The position numbers were made by a program, and so were the translations under genes. From positions 124,001 to 188,000 of the forward strand of contig JAVTVY010006840.1 of the NCBI GenBank assembly GCA_036873755.1: a stretch of 64,000 bases of DNA. The letters run 5' to 3'. The notes beneath the pieces were generated by a model. That model ran no database searches. It saw only the letters and a program-made list of their open reading frames with translations, and was not told where the DNA came from. Shown here one piece after another: positions 10,640 through 21,873 of the stretch; the stretch's first letter is position 1; every line of letters begins with the position of its first letter. The stretch comes from Hanleya hanleyi (lineage: Eukaryota; Mollusca; Polyplacophora; Lepidopleurida; Hanleyidae).

Positions 10640-11900
10640 CCGCATTAAATGCTCAGTTGTGTTATTATTGGATAATATCATAGCTAACTTTTACTGTGTT
10701 CCACTTACTTAGTAAGTCTCCATTTATTCATGAAAAAATTGTGACAGTTGCGACCCTGTGTTCTGTACAGGACACAATCAAACGACGATACCCACGTGAT
10801 TAGCTCAGACGGAAGAAAAGTGTTCGTCTCAGAACACAGTGTACGTTCTCAAGAATCATTTGGATGGGAGTGTGGTTTGGTACATTTCACGTGAAGTGGG
10901 AGGAGTGGTAATCAACAACATCAGTATGTAGTTCCAGACTAAAGTACGAGAACATCAGTTTTCCAAGGGCGAACTGAACCTGTTTAACCTGGGACGTAAT
11001 GGGACACATCAATAGTTTTACCTACAATGTAACATACAGACGGAGCTTGCTGATTCATATTTCATTCAATCATCAATGTTTGGCAACATAATTTAATTGG
11101 AATAATCAGTGCGGTTGAACATATTGAGCAACTCGTGAATTCTACACGTACAATTGTGCACGTGAGGCCCTATAGGGGAATCCGAGACGATAGACCTGAA
11201 ATAGATGTTTTATCAAAGTTTGAGTATTCTATCTGAGAAATGCTGTTCTAAATCCACGGGGATCGTGATTTTGCAGTTAATTTTCATTTCTTCCTGTCAG
11301 GGGATGCTAATGGGGGATAATGCTAGATATCACAGTGGTGTAATTACTAAAAATAACTCGAAAAACACCCCCTTTCCTCTTCCACAAGCTCGTGAGTACG
11401 GTCGGCCGTGAGGGACATTATATTCCGCAATTTGCTGTAATTATATGAAACAGATGAACATGGACAAAGATTTTAGTCGGATATAAGTCTACGTTGAATT
11501 TGTAACACATCTCCTGATCAGTCAGCAATTTTACTTAGATTCGCAGGCTAAAATTTCACAAATTCACTTCTATTTTAGCTCTCAGCGTTCTGCAAATCAC
11601 TTATGACTGATGGAGTTATCTCCCTTGATAAGCCTGTGATTAGGTCACTTTCTTCCTTGATTGTCCTACAGGACGTGGTACACATATATGGGGAATTGTG
11701 CCCAGAATACTCCCTAACTTTATTTGAAAGATATTTTAGCGCATTAGGGCTTATATAGTATAGATGTCAAATTTCACTGATTCCAAAGATTACAGAATTA
11801 GCTGCAAAATATTTATTCTTTGGGGCTTGGCTATAATATTACCCTCAGTACTGCTTCAGATATTACCCTATCTGTGGTGTCAAGTGTTTCAAAATTTTCC
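10640..11900. other. No gene seen; segment bounded by 53-bp direct repeats
   Basis: Largely unique sequence without a recognised gene. It is bounded by the direct repeats at 10580-10632 and 11907-11959 and is absent from the corresponding position of unit I (after 15120). It could be an inserted element or a block duplicated at its edges. Confidence 0.4.
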
Positions 11901-11906
11901 TTCCTT

Positions 11907-11959
11907 TAGGTTAAAATGCAGTAAATGACCTCACTTCCGCCAAAGGTCGATGTTCGAAG
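11907..11959 (+). repeat. Direct repeat, right copy
   Basis: Second copy of the 53-base sequence at 10580-10632, 1327 bases downstream in the same orientation. Confidence 0.85.
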
Positions 11960-13631
11960 TGACATCATATATAGTAAAAGCGATGTTTATGGAAAGTTCA
12001 GTTTGCTTTTCAATGCTACATTATACGTCTGTTATACGCCCTAGCGTTAAGAAGAATGATATTGACATGATTTCCGCCGTTTATATGGGGCGAGCATATG
12101 AAAAGTAGTTCGCTCATGTGCAAAACTGAAGTATTCGGTCGGATTCAAACAACGCGGTGTGTGCAGGAGTGTGTCCGTATACGTCATAGCCACGTCAGAA
12201 AAATCGACTTCCTCTATTGGGGACAGGGTCATAAGTCTAGTGAACCTATGAAACGAAGTATGCGCTGTGTGGAGGTTGTGTTCGATGAACACCACTTTGT
12301 TGGTTTTTTGCATTGTTCTGGCCACTTCTTCATTGGCACTTAAATATCACAGACTATTACACGTATCTGAATCGAGATATGTCGCTCTCATTCTAAGCTC
12401 ATGAATCAACTTATCCAACGAAACGTGAACCGAGACGCCACCAAGTGAGTAATTTACTGTCGACTTCCTATCAAAATGTAATCTCACGCGTCGAAGTCCG
12501 TTGTGGAAGAAATGTCTGACAAAAAAAATATACACTTGTAACTGATGTTCTTTTCATACCCAGGTGCACTTTGCTTGCTGCTTCTTGATATCGACATCTG
12601 GACCCTTCTTAGATATTATCCATTTAGAATGACTTAGTTGCGTTTTTGCTCTCTGATCGATCCTTCTGTCGGACGAGAAATGAATCTGGGCATTCTACAA
12701 CGACATATATTCTCTATTAAATGTGGACAAAAGGCGCATTACTGAAAAGTCGATAGCTCGAAATGTTGACTGGTGACTTATCCTATTGATCATTGAACTG
12801 CAGTGATGTGCCAAAACAATTCCCACTTTCTGCAGAATAAAAAAGAAGATGGCAGAAGATGTTTGGGAGAGAGTGGGAGTTCAGAGACATCAGACTATAT
12901 CGAAAAATCTACATTTAAGGCAATCTATTAAACAATCTGTACCTGGCTGACTCCCTAATTGAATCGAGAGTTTCCTTCTGTCAACAAGCTGATAAACTTC
13001 TTGACAGGTGTCACCCGTCGAAATTACAGGCTATGCGCGCGAGTACCAATGTAGTGATGACTTTGCCTTTTTATCTGCCTGATCAAAGCAGGGCTCATTC
13101 ACGAAGTATGTTATCGAGCAGGGAATTGAAATATTTCCACCACTGTAGAACAAATGCCAAACTTGCAGACCGTGCCACCAGACTTTGATTGTTCGTTACT
13201 GTGCCGAAGATCAGAATTTTCTCGATATTTTCTGCCAGCAGAGATTACGTTTATGGACTTTTCCCCCTACTTGGTGGTGTAAAGCCCAGACTACAGAAGT
13301 GCATACTTCAAAAGCAGAGGGGAGATTGGCATAGCCTATTGACCATAAAATTACTTCCAGTTCTTTCTGAAAATTCTTGTACACCTTATTGCTATCAACT
13401 TGTTTAATCTTGTGGTCAGTCCATCGCGCCACTAAAAGTAAATTAAAAACATGAACTCACCCGCGGTAGTTGGAGATAGGACCCTCTCTGTGTGAAAGAG
13501 TTGCGGTTTCTGTATATCTGTTCGAATAGCTTGCACGATTCATCGGCCACCAAGTGGCCATCTAGTTTGAGTAGAAATTCTTTACGGAAAACTGTTGAGG
13601 GCATAATAGGTTTTTTAAGCCGTTAAAGATC

Positions 13632-14210
13632 TTAACCCTGCCAGGCCATGGGGGGGGGGGGGCAAAATGCCCCCTCCCCTACCAAATTTTCTGCGCTATC
13701 TCCGGAACGAAACAAAATGGAGCGCTGACACTCCGTTACTTTATAGTTTATCATATTGCGGTCATTTCGAACCTATTTGCATAACCCCGCGAGCAGTGGA
13801 TCATGGACAAATTCAAGATGGCGGCCACGTGGAGTACCAGAAAAATGACGTTTTCGTCATTTTCCTTCAAAATTTCTGCTTTTCTGAGATGAAAAGTTGG
13901 CAAAACCTATTTTATATTAATATTTACTAATTTATCACGCAGTTTTTGCGGAGAAATTGCAAAAAATAAAAAATCTGACCGAAAAATCGACAAAAAAATG
14001 CAGTTTTCGAATATTACGTCACTGTGACGTCATCAAAGCGGTCATCTTGGATATTTCTACATTTTCTGGTAGAGCTTGATCCAAGGGTATAGTGTGGTAA
14101 GTTTCAGCCCTCTGGCTCAAGGGATAAGAAAAATAATTAGGGGGGGGGGGCGAAATGGCCCCTCCCAAGGCCTGGACAGGTCCCAAAAAGCCCAGGCCAG
14201 ATAGGGTTAA
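13632..14210 (-). mobile_element. TTAA-flanked non-autonomous DNA transposon (MITE), copy 1
   Basis: The segment starts TTAACCCTGCCAGGCC and ends GGCCAGATAGGGTTAA, so the ends are inverted repeats of about 15 bases framed by TTAA. G or C runs lie just inside both ends. Unit III has the empty site at about 36201 (AAAGATCTTAATTTGTGCAG) with a single TTAA, while here the same flanks surround the element, which proves insertion with TTAA target duplication. TTAA duplication is the hallmark of piggyBac-type transposases, so it was probably mobilised by one; no transposase is present. A second copy lies in the other orientation at 51927-52523. The interior holds a palindrome around ACGTCACTGTGACGT at about 14016. 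Confidence 0.92.
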
Positions 14211-16081
14211 TTTGTGCAGAGCAGTCCAAATTTCGGTGCAATTAATCGTTAAATTGCCACATATAATTGTATCGAAACACCAAAGGAAATGAATGAAGAC
14301 TCGCAAAAAAGCCTGGTTCAAGTATTTATTTCACTAGTGTGTCAGAAAAGATCAAAATAATGTAAACGCCAGACATATTGATTTCAGATACAGATGATAA
14401 CTGAACGCGTCAGTCAGTTGAAATCGGCGAAATATGGTATCAATTTTTAATATTAAAATATGCTATGAAACAACGATAAATATTTCATACATTCTAGCTC
14501 TATAAATCATCATAGGCCAAAGAAGATAACAGCCTATGAGCAGCGTTAACATTCCTTTACCGTCAGATATCATCTCGGACATAAGTGTCAATTCCAATGA
14601 ACGTAGTTGATAACGAGATGAACATGTCATCGATATGTACCAAGACTATGCCCCATTTAATTCTGATGTGAAAGCCAAGACATGCGATAACCGCCAAGAT
14701 TTTTCTTCACGAAAGAATATCACAGATGGAGAAAGCCATCTCCACCGGAATTTTACTGAGTGTCCTCGTCCTCCTCTGTTCAAGTCTCGCGACCTTCATT
14801 ATGATTGACCATTGGATCATGAATAGATCTGTTGTCACACTAAAAACAAAACGACTGAGGATGTATTCAATAAAGGTATAATGAGGTGTGTTACTCCTGT
14901 CATTTGCCAGGAATTGTCAGACAATACATGGGCCGCAAATTCATCTATCCTATCAACTGAATACATCTTGGAATAAAATTTGAATATGTAATAACAAAAT
15001 GATATAACATTTGCTGATCTTATATTTGCAATAATCCTGCAATAATCCAACAGAATGACGAGACGGTCAGAGAGGCGAACGCTGATCGGCAGGCTGACGA
15101 TGGGGATATCAGGAGTTTGACGAAGGATGGAAAATTCAATTTAGGGATTGAGAAAAGCGCATGTAAATTCGAAATGACGAAACAGGCGGGATATGATGTA
15201 TCCGATACGATCCGCCATCTTGGTCTCTCTCTCTCTGAATTATTGACAGGAATTTCTATATCCTCAACTATAGTTCTTCTGGTCATACTGTTTCACGCAT
15301 AACCGCTTCTTGGGCAATAATCTCTCGCCTTTTGCTGCACAACAGCCAGTCGCTCCTGTGCATTGTTTAAACTACTTCTTCACTGGCACTTCAAAAACAC
15401 CGGCTATAACGAGCATCCGAATGGAGAAATGTCACACGCTCATTGTAAGCTCATGAATCAACTTACTCTACGGTCATAGAACCTATAGATGCCACCTGAT
15501 GAATAATCTACTGCCGATTCCCCATCAGAATGTAATCTCACGCGTCAAATTACATTGTGGTGGGAACGTCTGACAAAACAACTTTTAAACTTGTAACTGT
15601 TGCTTTTTGTCTCAACAAAGATGATAGCTTGCGCTTTTCAGGTTTGTTTGTTTCTTCTTGATTTCGACATTGGGCCCTTCATAAGACATCCATATAGAAT
15701 GGCTATGGTGTTTTTTGCTGTGTGATCGATTCTTCTGTCGGGCGAGAAATGAAACTCGACGTTCTACAACGACATATATTCTCCATTAAATCTAGACAAA
15801 CAGTGCAATAATGAAAAGTCGATAGCTAGAAATGTTGACTGGTGATGCAACCCATTCATCATTCAACTGTATGCTGTGCCAAAACAATTTCCAATCTTGA
15901 TACACTTGAACCCTGTCTTGTCTGGGGGAAGGGGGAAATGGATGCTATCGCCACTGGCCGAGAGGGAACCGTGATGAACTAGAGCAGTCTAACACCATTA
16001 CATTCTTAACGCTCCGTCCATTATAATATGTTCTTCATCCGACGGCGGAATTGAATGTTATTTACACAATATTCACAATAA

Positions 16082-16160
16082 TTATTAACCCTGTATGTTA
16101 TTATTAAACCCTGTATGTTATTATTAAACCCTGTATGTTATTATTAAACCCTGTATGTTT
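16082..16160. repeat. 20-bp tandem repeat, 4 units (unit I)
   Basis: The unit ATTAAACCCTGTATGTTATT is repeated about four times. The same locus in unit II (25372-25430) has about three, so copy number changed after the units separated. Confidence 0.9.
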
Positions 16161-17751
16161 CGGTTTGGTTCCACATTGGTACACCTGTTACTCTTAATGA
16201 TACAATATGATTGTTTAAACTGGAAATGCAAAGTAAACAAATTGCATTTGACAGCGACGTGCGAGTTTTTCATCAACTTCATTTGCGTGATATATAATCT
16301 GGGTTAATCCAGAATGGTTAGTATACAAAGCTGGAATTAAGTTGCGTCTATTGTGAAATTTCCCCTATTTGTCTCCTAAGTGGTTCAAAGTGTAGAGGAG
16401 CTTACATTTCAAACTGCCTGTCTGTCATGGGGTGTTTCAAGATTTTCGGATTCGATGGTTTTTTTCTGATTGTACCTCTCTCTTTACTCTCCCTATTGTT
16501 ATTAAAGAAAACTGCTCTGTTGATCACACAGACATTAGTTGTCCTACAATAGAACGTTTGCGTTCATGGTCAGTATCGTAGGATGTATGTAGGATAATCC
16601 TCTTCCAGGGAGACTCTCGTACTTTGCACATATTTTTGAGCTATCGATTTTCTTGAGCCATCGATTTCATAATCGCAAGGAATTACGGATGCTCTTCCTC
16701 AAGCGAGAAGTGCTCATTACCATACGCTATAGCATGGTCTAATTGACATATAATCATTGATCCATTCCTGATTTCTTGCAACTAATGAGTAGCATGAAAC
16801 TTTTGTTATCCTCTATATACGGGAACCTCTTATTCTCATCGATTGTGAGTCAATATTAACCACGAGGTTATGTATATTTTAATTATATATTGAGAGAATA
16901 CTGTTTTGAATTTACAAGCGTTAACATACGTTGAATGCATGCAAATGCTATGTACTTATATTTGCAAACTAAATCGCGGTTTATTTAGTAAAAATTGCTA
17001 AAAGTTTTGAATGCATGTTTTTGATTAATATATGTTTTAAGTTTGAAAACATTTTGATATACATCAGCGTATAAACGTTTAATTTTGAACACTTTTCTGA
17101 ACGCGTATGTTTTTGAAACAACCCTGTATTATACATTCAGAAAAATATTCAGAATTAAACATTTTCAGTGTATAAAATAATTATCTCGGTGAGTCGGACT
17201 ACAGGATGAGTGAACGGCTCATACATCTATGACAGAGGAAGCACAGGGGCGGGCGGGGTTGGGTCATTAAAATGTGCATGATAGCAAGGTTTGCCATTTG
17301 TTTGGTTCGCGGTTATATATATAATGCTTTTGATTTTCGTTCTCCAGTTGGTTTGTTACGGTACCCGTGAACGGGCGACTTTTGTTGCTGATCCCTTTCC
17401 CCTTCTCGGAGACCAACAATGTCACGTGGTATCATCATCATATAATTGTCCAACCCTGACATGATCTCTACATCGGCATTGTTTGGCTGGTGCTAACTGG
17501 TTAAAAAAAATTGCGTGCACTGGCGACTTGGACAAAGAGATGTTTTCCAAATATTAAACGAGCGAAATATTCACTTAAGATCTAGTTGAAATCTTCATAT
17601 ATTCGAGTATTTTATCCAAGCGGTCGTCAGATTTATCCAGTCGGATTGTCCATAAAACGCGCGTATTCGCTGAGCGTTGTTTGTAGGTTAAACATTGGTG
17701 CAGAGCTTGAAAAGATCAGATCCGTTAGTTTGACGATGAGCAAGTGGTCCG

Positions 17752-18045
17752 TTGATTCATTCGTTTCCCGTTTCGGTTATCGACAGTGGTATGAAAATTT
17801 GTAGCTGTTGTCCAACGTTTCTCATCAATGATACTTCATATACCGGTATAATCGAAGATCATGATTCAGAGCTGAGTAAGCAACGAGTATGGAATATTCT
17901 GATGTCGACAACATGTTCTAATTGTAATGATGACAATTTTAGCCGTTCGAACCTAGAACGCATGATTCTCAGCTATTTGATCTATCCCTATAGTAACCTA
18001 TTATTTCCATGTAATTCTTGTGTATTCAGTTGCAATACCAGATGA
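17752..18045 (+). CDS. Unrecognised CxxC-bearing ORF of the 11-kb unit
   Basis: A 97-codon frame. The core (about 17800-17990) reads CSCCPTFLINDTSY ... TCSNCNDDNFSRSN. In unit II (about 27017-27215) this core is colinear without indels and open in the same frame, with CxxCPTF and CSNCN kept. In unit III (about 37030-37210) it is also colinear but holds a TAG stop after EDHDS. A fourth, most diverged copy at 41868-42030 differs by three indels, all apparently multiples of three (one loss of 9, two gains of 3). This pattern suggests past coding constraint, possibly a small zinc-binding or disulphide protein, but the family is not recognised and the upstream sequence gives no clear exon start. 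Confidence 0.3.
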   Translation: MIHSFPVSVIDSGMKICSCCPTFLINDTSYTGIIEDHDSELSKQRVWNILMSTTCSNCNDDNFSRSNLERMILSYLIYPYSNLLFPCNSCVFSCNTR

Positions 18046-19912
18046 TTGATGAATCAATATCTGTTATATTAATTTAATGATCAGGTTCGACGTTTAGCAT
18101 TGATGAACAATGATATGGTCCAACTGTGTGGCCTCGTTCTAACGACAATGAATCTTTCATCTGATAGAAAGAAAACAGAAATGATAGGACATTTAGTCGA
18201 TGGTCATCCGTCCACTGTCTTCCCTTTTCATTATATTTGAAGATATGCGCACTATTGTACAATTTGAAGAACTCGCCCACTCAACATAGCCGATGTTTTT
18301 TCACGTACTCCAAGGCTTAGGAAGCATGTCAAAATGTGGACCGTTCTTTTTGCATTTCGACGTGAAAAAAAACTCGCTGTACGTAAAAACGCTCCCTCAT
18401 CCAGAAAAGACCGGTCCCAATATGGAGGGCCCTGCCGCATGGACCGTTCTGCTGTGGAGACCGGTCCTTTTTGGACGTGGTCATTATTGTATTCTGGACC
18501 GAGTTTAATTTGCGCAAGACCGTACCCTTCTCGGCTTAGACATTTAAGTTTCAGAACGTTCAATATCCATTGTGAAGTTATATATGTCGCATTGCTTGAT
18601 ATGCGGGTTCGTTGGAAACGATTTACTGCTTATCATTTTCTAATAACCTGCCCTAGGTTCAGTTAACAAAAATACGATATTTTAAAACCAGGAATTCTTG
18701 GCTGTTTCCGAAGAATTCCGAAATAAAATGTTGTACACGGACTGATTTTATTTGGCTTCACTCTGGTGTTGGTGGGTGAAAATGTGACCTCGGTTTGGTC
18801 TTTTTGACATCGTAAATACACTTGTATTCTTTAATTTCCTTTCACTTTTATATCCCAGAGAACAGAAAAGGTGTCAAGTTTCTGTTACTGAGATTTAAAC
18901 CGGTTTAGCAATAACATGAAGAAAGAATGGCATAGCGACGGTGGGTTGAGCATCTCCCGCAGGAGGAGCACCTAAGGAATCTCATCCCATATAGCCGCGG
19001 CCCGAAGATGCACATGGTGATACGTAATCATCCTGATCGAGATGAGAATCGATATATCATATTATATGGAACTACAAGCGAGATTAAAAAAGATATGTAT
19101 CTTTTACAAATAAAATGCAAACATATATTGCAGCTGGTAGGCTTCTGAACTTGTAATATACAGATCTTAAATCCAGTAACCGGCGATATATACGCAGCTA
19201 TGAGAACTGACGTGCGTTTAGCCAAATTTAAAGTCGGTCGTGAAAGAAGAAATATAGAATATATCTGCCCGGTCTACATTGGTCGTGGAACAAGTCTATA
19301 TTCATCGCGGTCGAAAACAAGTTTTGAAACTGTCCAAAAGGACCTGGCCAGCGTGAACATTCGGTCGCGCCGATGACAAAATCTGGCTTCATCACGTCAC
19401 AATCGGACCCGTCATACAGTCCAAATTTTGACAGGCTCCCTTAATATTTGAGTTTTCTATGTTTTGATCTACTTAACATAATATGAATAATGATATGCGA
19501 TTGCGTACTTTATTTAATTGATACATGTAGACTTGATCGGCCATATTTGACCACATTAGAGACCACAATTGGAGAAAATATTTATCAAAAGGCTAAAGCC
19601 AAACTTTAACCGAGATAACGGACAGGGCCTCTCGAGTGTCCATGATGGTTATTTGAAAATTTATCGTTTTGAAAATGCTTCCAGTAACTACACCGGAATT
19701 TTTCATCAGCTAATAAACAAATGTAATATCCATAGCAACTGGTAAGGGACGTAGGCCCTATAAGTAATATTCCGATATTTGCATCCGTGGGCACTCATCT
19801 CTACAGTGGGTGACCAAAGTTTCTTCCTTCATGCAATATATGACTCGGTCTAATCAGAGTAGATCTTATGAAGATTTGCGTATAGTCAAATCATCTTAAA
19901 ACAACCAAAGGG

Positions 19913-20293
19913 ATGGGTTATATATCTGAAGCAAAAAACGCATCAATAGCCCTAATTAAATGCAACATTAAATGGGTGGTGGAAAACGATGCACCGGCAC
20001 TTCTAAGTTTATTAAAATTAAGGGGTTTACATTCTACGGCTGTTGTCCTCCAAATGTATTATTTCACAAAGGTACTAGTTAGGTCGAAGAGCACTGTATT
20101 GCCGTAAAGAGGATTGATGCATGGTGCGTTCTTGAAGTCCCAGCGCCGGAAAAGCGCGGAAACAAACTCCCAGAGACATAATGCTCTTTCAGAAATCCAC
20201 AACAAATGGCAGCGGGACGAATTAGACGCACAAAATAGGGCTGAATTAGAAAACGAGGATATATTGTACCCGACAATGTCGCAGCAGATGTAA
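19913..20293 (+). pseudogene. WQQM coding remnant, unit I first copy
   Basis: An upstream open stretch (GMGYISEAKNASIALIK ... KLRGLHSTAVVLQMYYF) is followed, after a frame change near 20100, by NALSEIHNKWQRDELDAQNR and a C-terminus ILYPTMSQQM then TAA at 20291-20293. The same C-terminal block occurs six times in the three 11-kb units. The intact but internally shortened version is at 38184-38504. Here the frame is broken in the middle. The protein is not recognised. Confidence 0.45.
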
Positions 20294-21014
20294 CTAATTC
20301 ACCGAGAAAAAGAGGGCCAGTGGAAGCGATCAGTCCAAAATCTCGATTCTTGACATAAGGCATCGATCACCCTAAGAGGGGACTCTAAATGTGTTGTTTA
20401 ATGTACTGATTTGAGGCCATAGAAAGCAGTTCTCGACTGATGTTGATGTCAAGATTGGAGTTCTAAATGTCACCAGAATGCATTTATAACACCGAAGAGT
20501 GCTGTGGCGGGTATCTTATAAGTCTCCTTCCACTATTGCCCCACACATGTAACTATGTGAATGGATGTCTGTTTTATTTGGTGGTGCTTGTAGAGTACAC
20601 TAGATTGCTATCAGTATTGCAATGTGGTTATGGAAACCACTCTTACTAAATGGGAAATTCCTTTCTTTCTGTGGATTCTTCATTTAAAGTCACACATAGA
20701 TACCTGAACAAATTCGATTATCGCAATCAGATATATATTTGTTTATTTTCCATTATCAAAGATCAGTAAAGATAATGTGTAAAATGCAGAACCAACCACA
20801 CAATGTATGACATTGTGGCGCTGAAATACAAGACCGTGTGAATGGTACGGTGGCCTATAGGGGACATCGATTTCTGATTTTTCAGATGTTTTCTCCATTT
20901 TTGACCTATTTTTTAAATATTTTCTAGTTTATCACAGACTGTCTTCAGATTTCTCGACGTCCTAGTAACGTCCTCACAATTTCTTTCTTTTTTCTTTGAA
21001 ATGTTTGCAAGGTG

Positions 21015-21248
21015 GTGGAAACCTTTTCGCCGTTGTATAAACGTTTCAACCACAGTAGAAATCTTTCCACCTCTTTTGAAAGGTTTTCACCGCGGTTGAA
21101 ACGTTTACGCCGTGGTTGAAAGGTTCCCAACACGGTGAAAACCTTTACACCGCTGTGGAAACATTCACACCTCGGTGAAAACATTTACACCGCGAGTGAA
21201 ACCTTTCAGCCGTGGTGGAAAACTTTCCAGCGCGGTGTAAACGTTCCA
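21015..21248. repeat. 20-bp palindromic minisatellite (unit I)
   Basis: About 11.7 units of 20 bases, idealised as CACCGCGGTGAAAACGTTTA. Each unit holds two self-complementary centres, CACCGCGGTG-like and AAACGTTT-like, so both strands read almost the same. Units vary considerably. Unit II has the same array (30360-30574); at the equivalent place in unit III (about 39225-39295) it is reduced to unrelated sequence. Confidence 0.9.
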
Positions 21249-21652
21249 AGAATTTAGTTTTGGTTTGTAGAGGTGACAGGACTGTAGTGAATTTATCATT
21301 GAGTGCAAATTAAAGCGTTGAGTTTCAATTAATTGTTTTAAATGTACTGATCGTATACCTACATGAAGTTTTGATACCCTTACTATCATTCGCGGCAAGT
21401 TTGGGAACACAAAAATTTAAACTGCCGTAATTGTCTGTCATAGCACGAATTCCCCCTAAATTGTTCCACTGTTTGGAAAAAGTTCCCCGTAATTAGAACC
21501 GACCAATCAAATGTTGTACAGCTACTGTTGCCGATGACTGTTAGAGTCGTCTATCTTGAATATAGTGTATGAAAATTCATCGGAGTTTGTAATAAACGGT
21601 TTGGCGAGTCCATGTGATAGGCCTATACAGTTTCAATTCATTATCGTTTTGA

Positions 21653-21873
21653 GTGAGTGACTGAGTGAGTGAGTGAATCGGGTTTAACGTCGCTTTCAAC
21701 ATTTTCCCAGCTACATCACGACGGGAAGGGAAGGGAGGGGAGGGGGGGGGTTCAGGGGTACCTACTTGTAACAGAGCAGATCTAGTGCTGCCATTTTATA
21801 GTGCTGTCCCACTGAAATATCATGCCGTAGGCAGACATGACACTCCACTCAGTCACATTATACTGACACCGAG
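21653..21873 (-). mobile_element. SINE, 5'-truncated (unit I)
   Basis: Read on the minus strand the element has a body, then GCGACGTTAAACCCGATTCA and an ACTC-type tail (plus strand GAGTGAGTGAGTG). It is flanked by CATTATCGTTTTGA (21639-21652) and a mutated copy of it (21874-21887), a 14-bp target duplication. It lacks the tRNA-derived head seen at 44396-44462. The homologous element at 32074-32284 sits at the same site in unit II; unit III has the empty site at 39659-39673. Confidence 0.88.

Noticed and set aside
12300..12545. Minus-strand frame with LIHELRMRATYLDSDTCNSL, similar frames near 23600 and 24700
   Set aside because: Repeated because the DNA is repeated; stops and frameshifts differ between copies and both strands are partly open, so strand and coding status cannot be decided.
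16082..16160. Interstitial telomere repeat (CCCTG words)
   Set aside because: The unit is 20 bases (ATTAAACCCTGTATGTTATT) and contains only one CCCT per unit; it is not TTAGGG-type.
18293..18666. Four overlapping frames of 62-110 codons on both strands
   Set aside because: Their content is not kept as frames in unit II, where only one short plus frame remains; no recognised domain.
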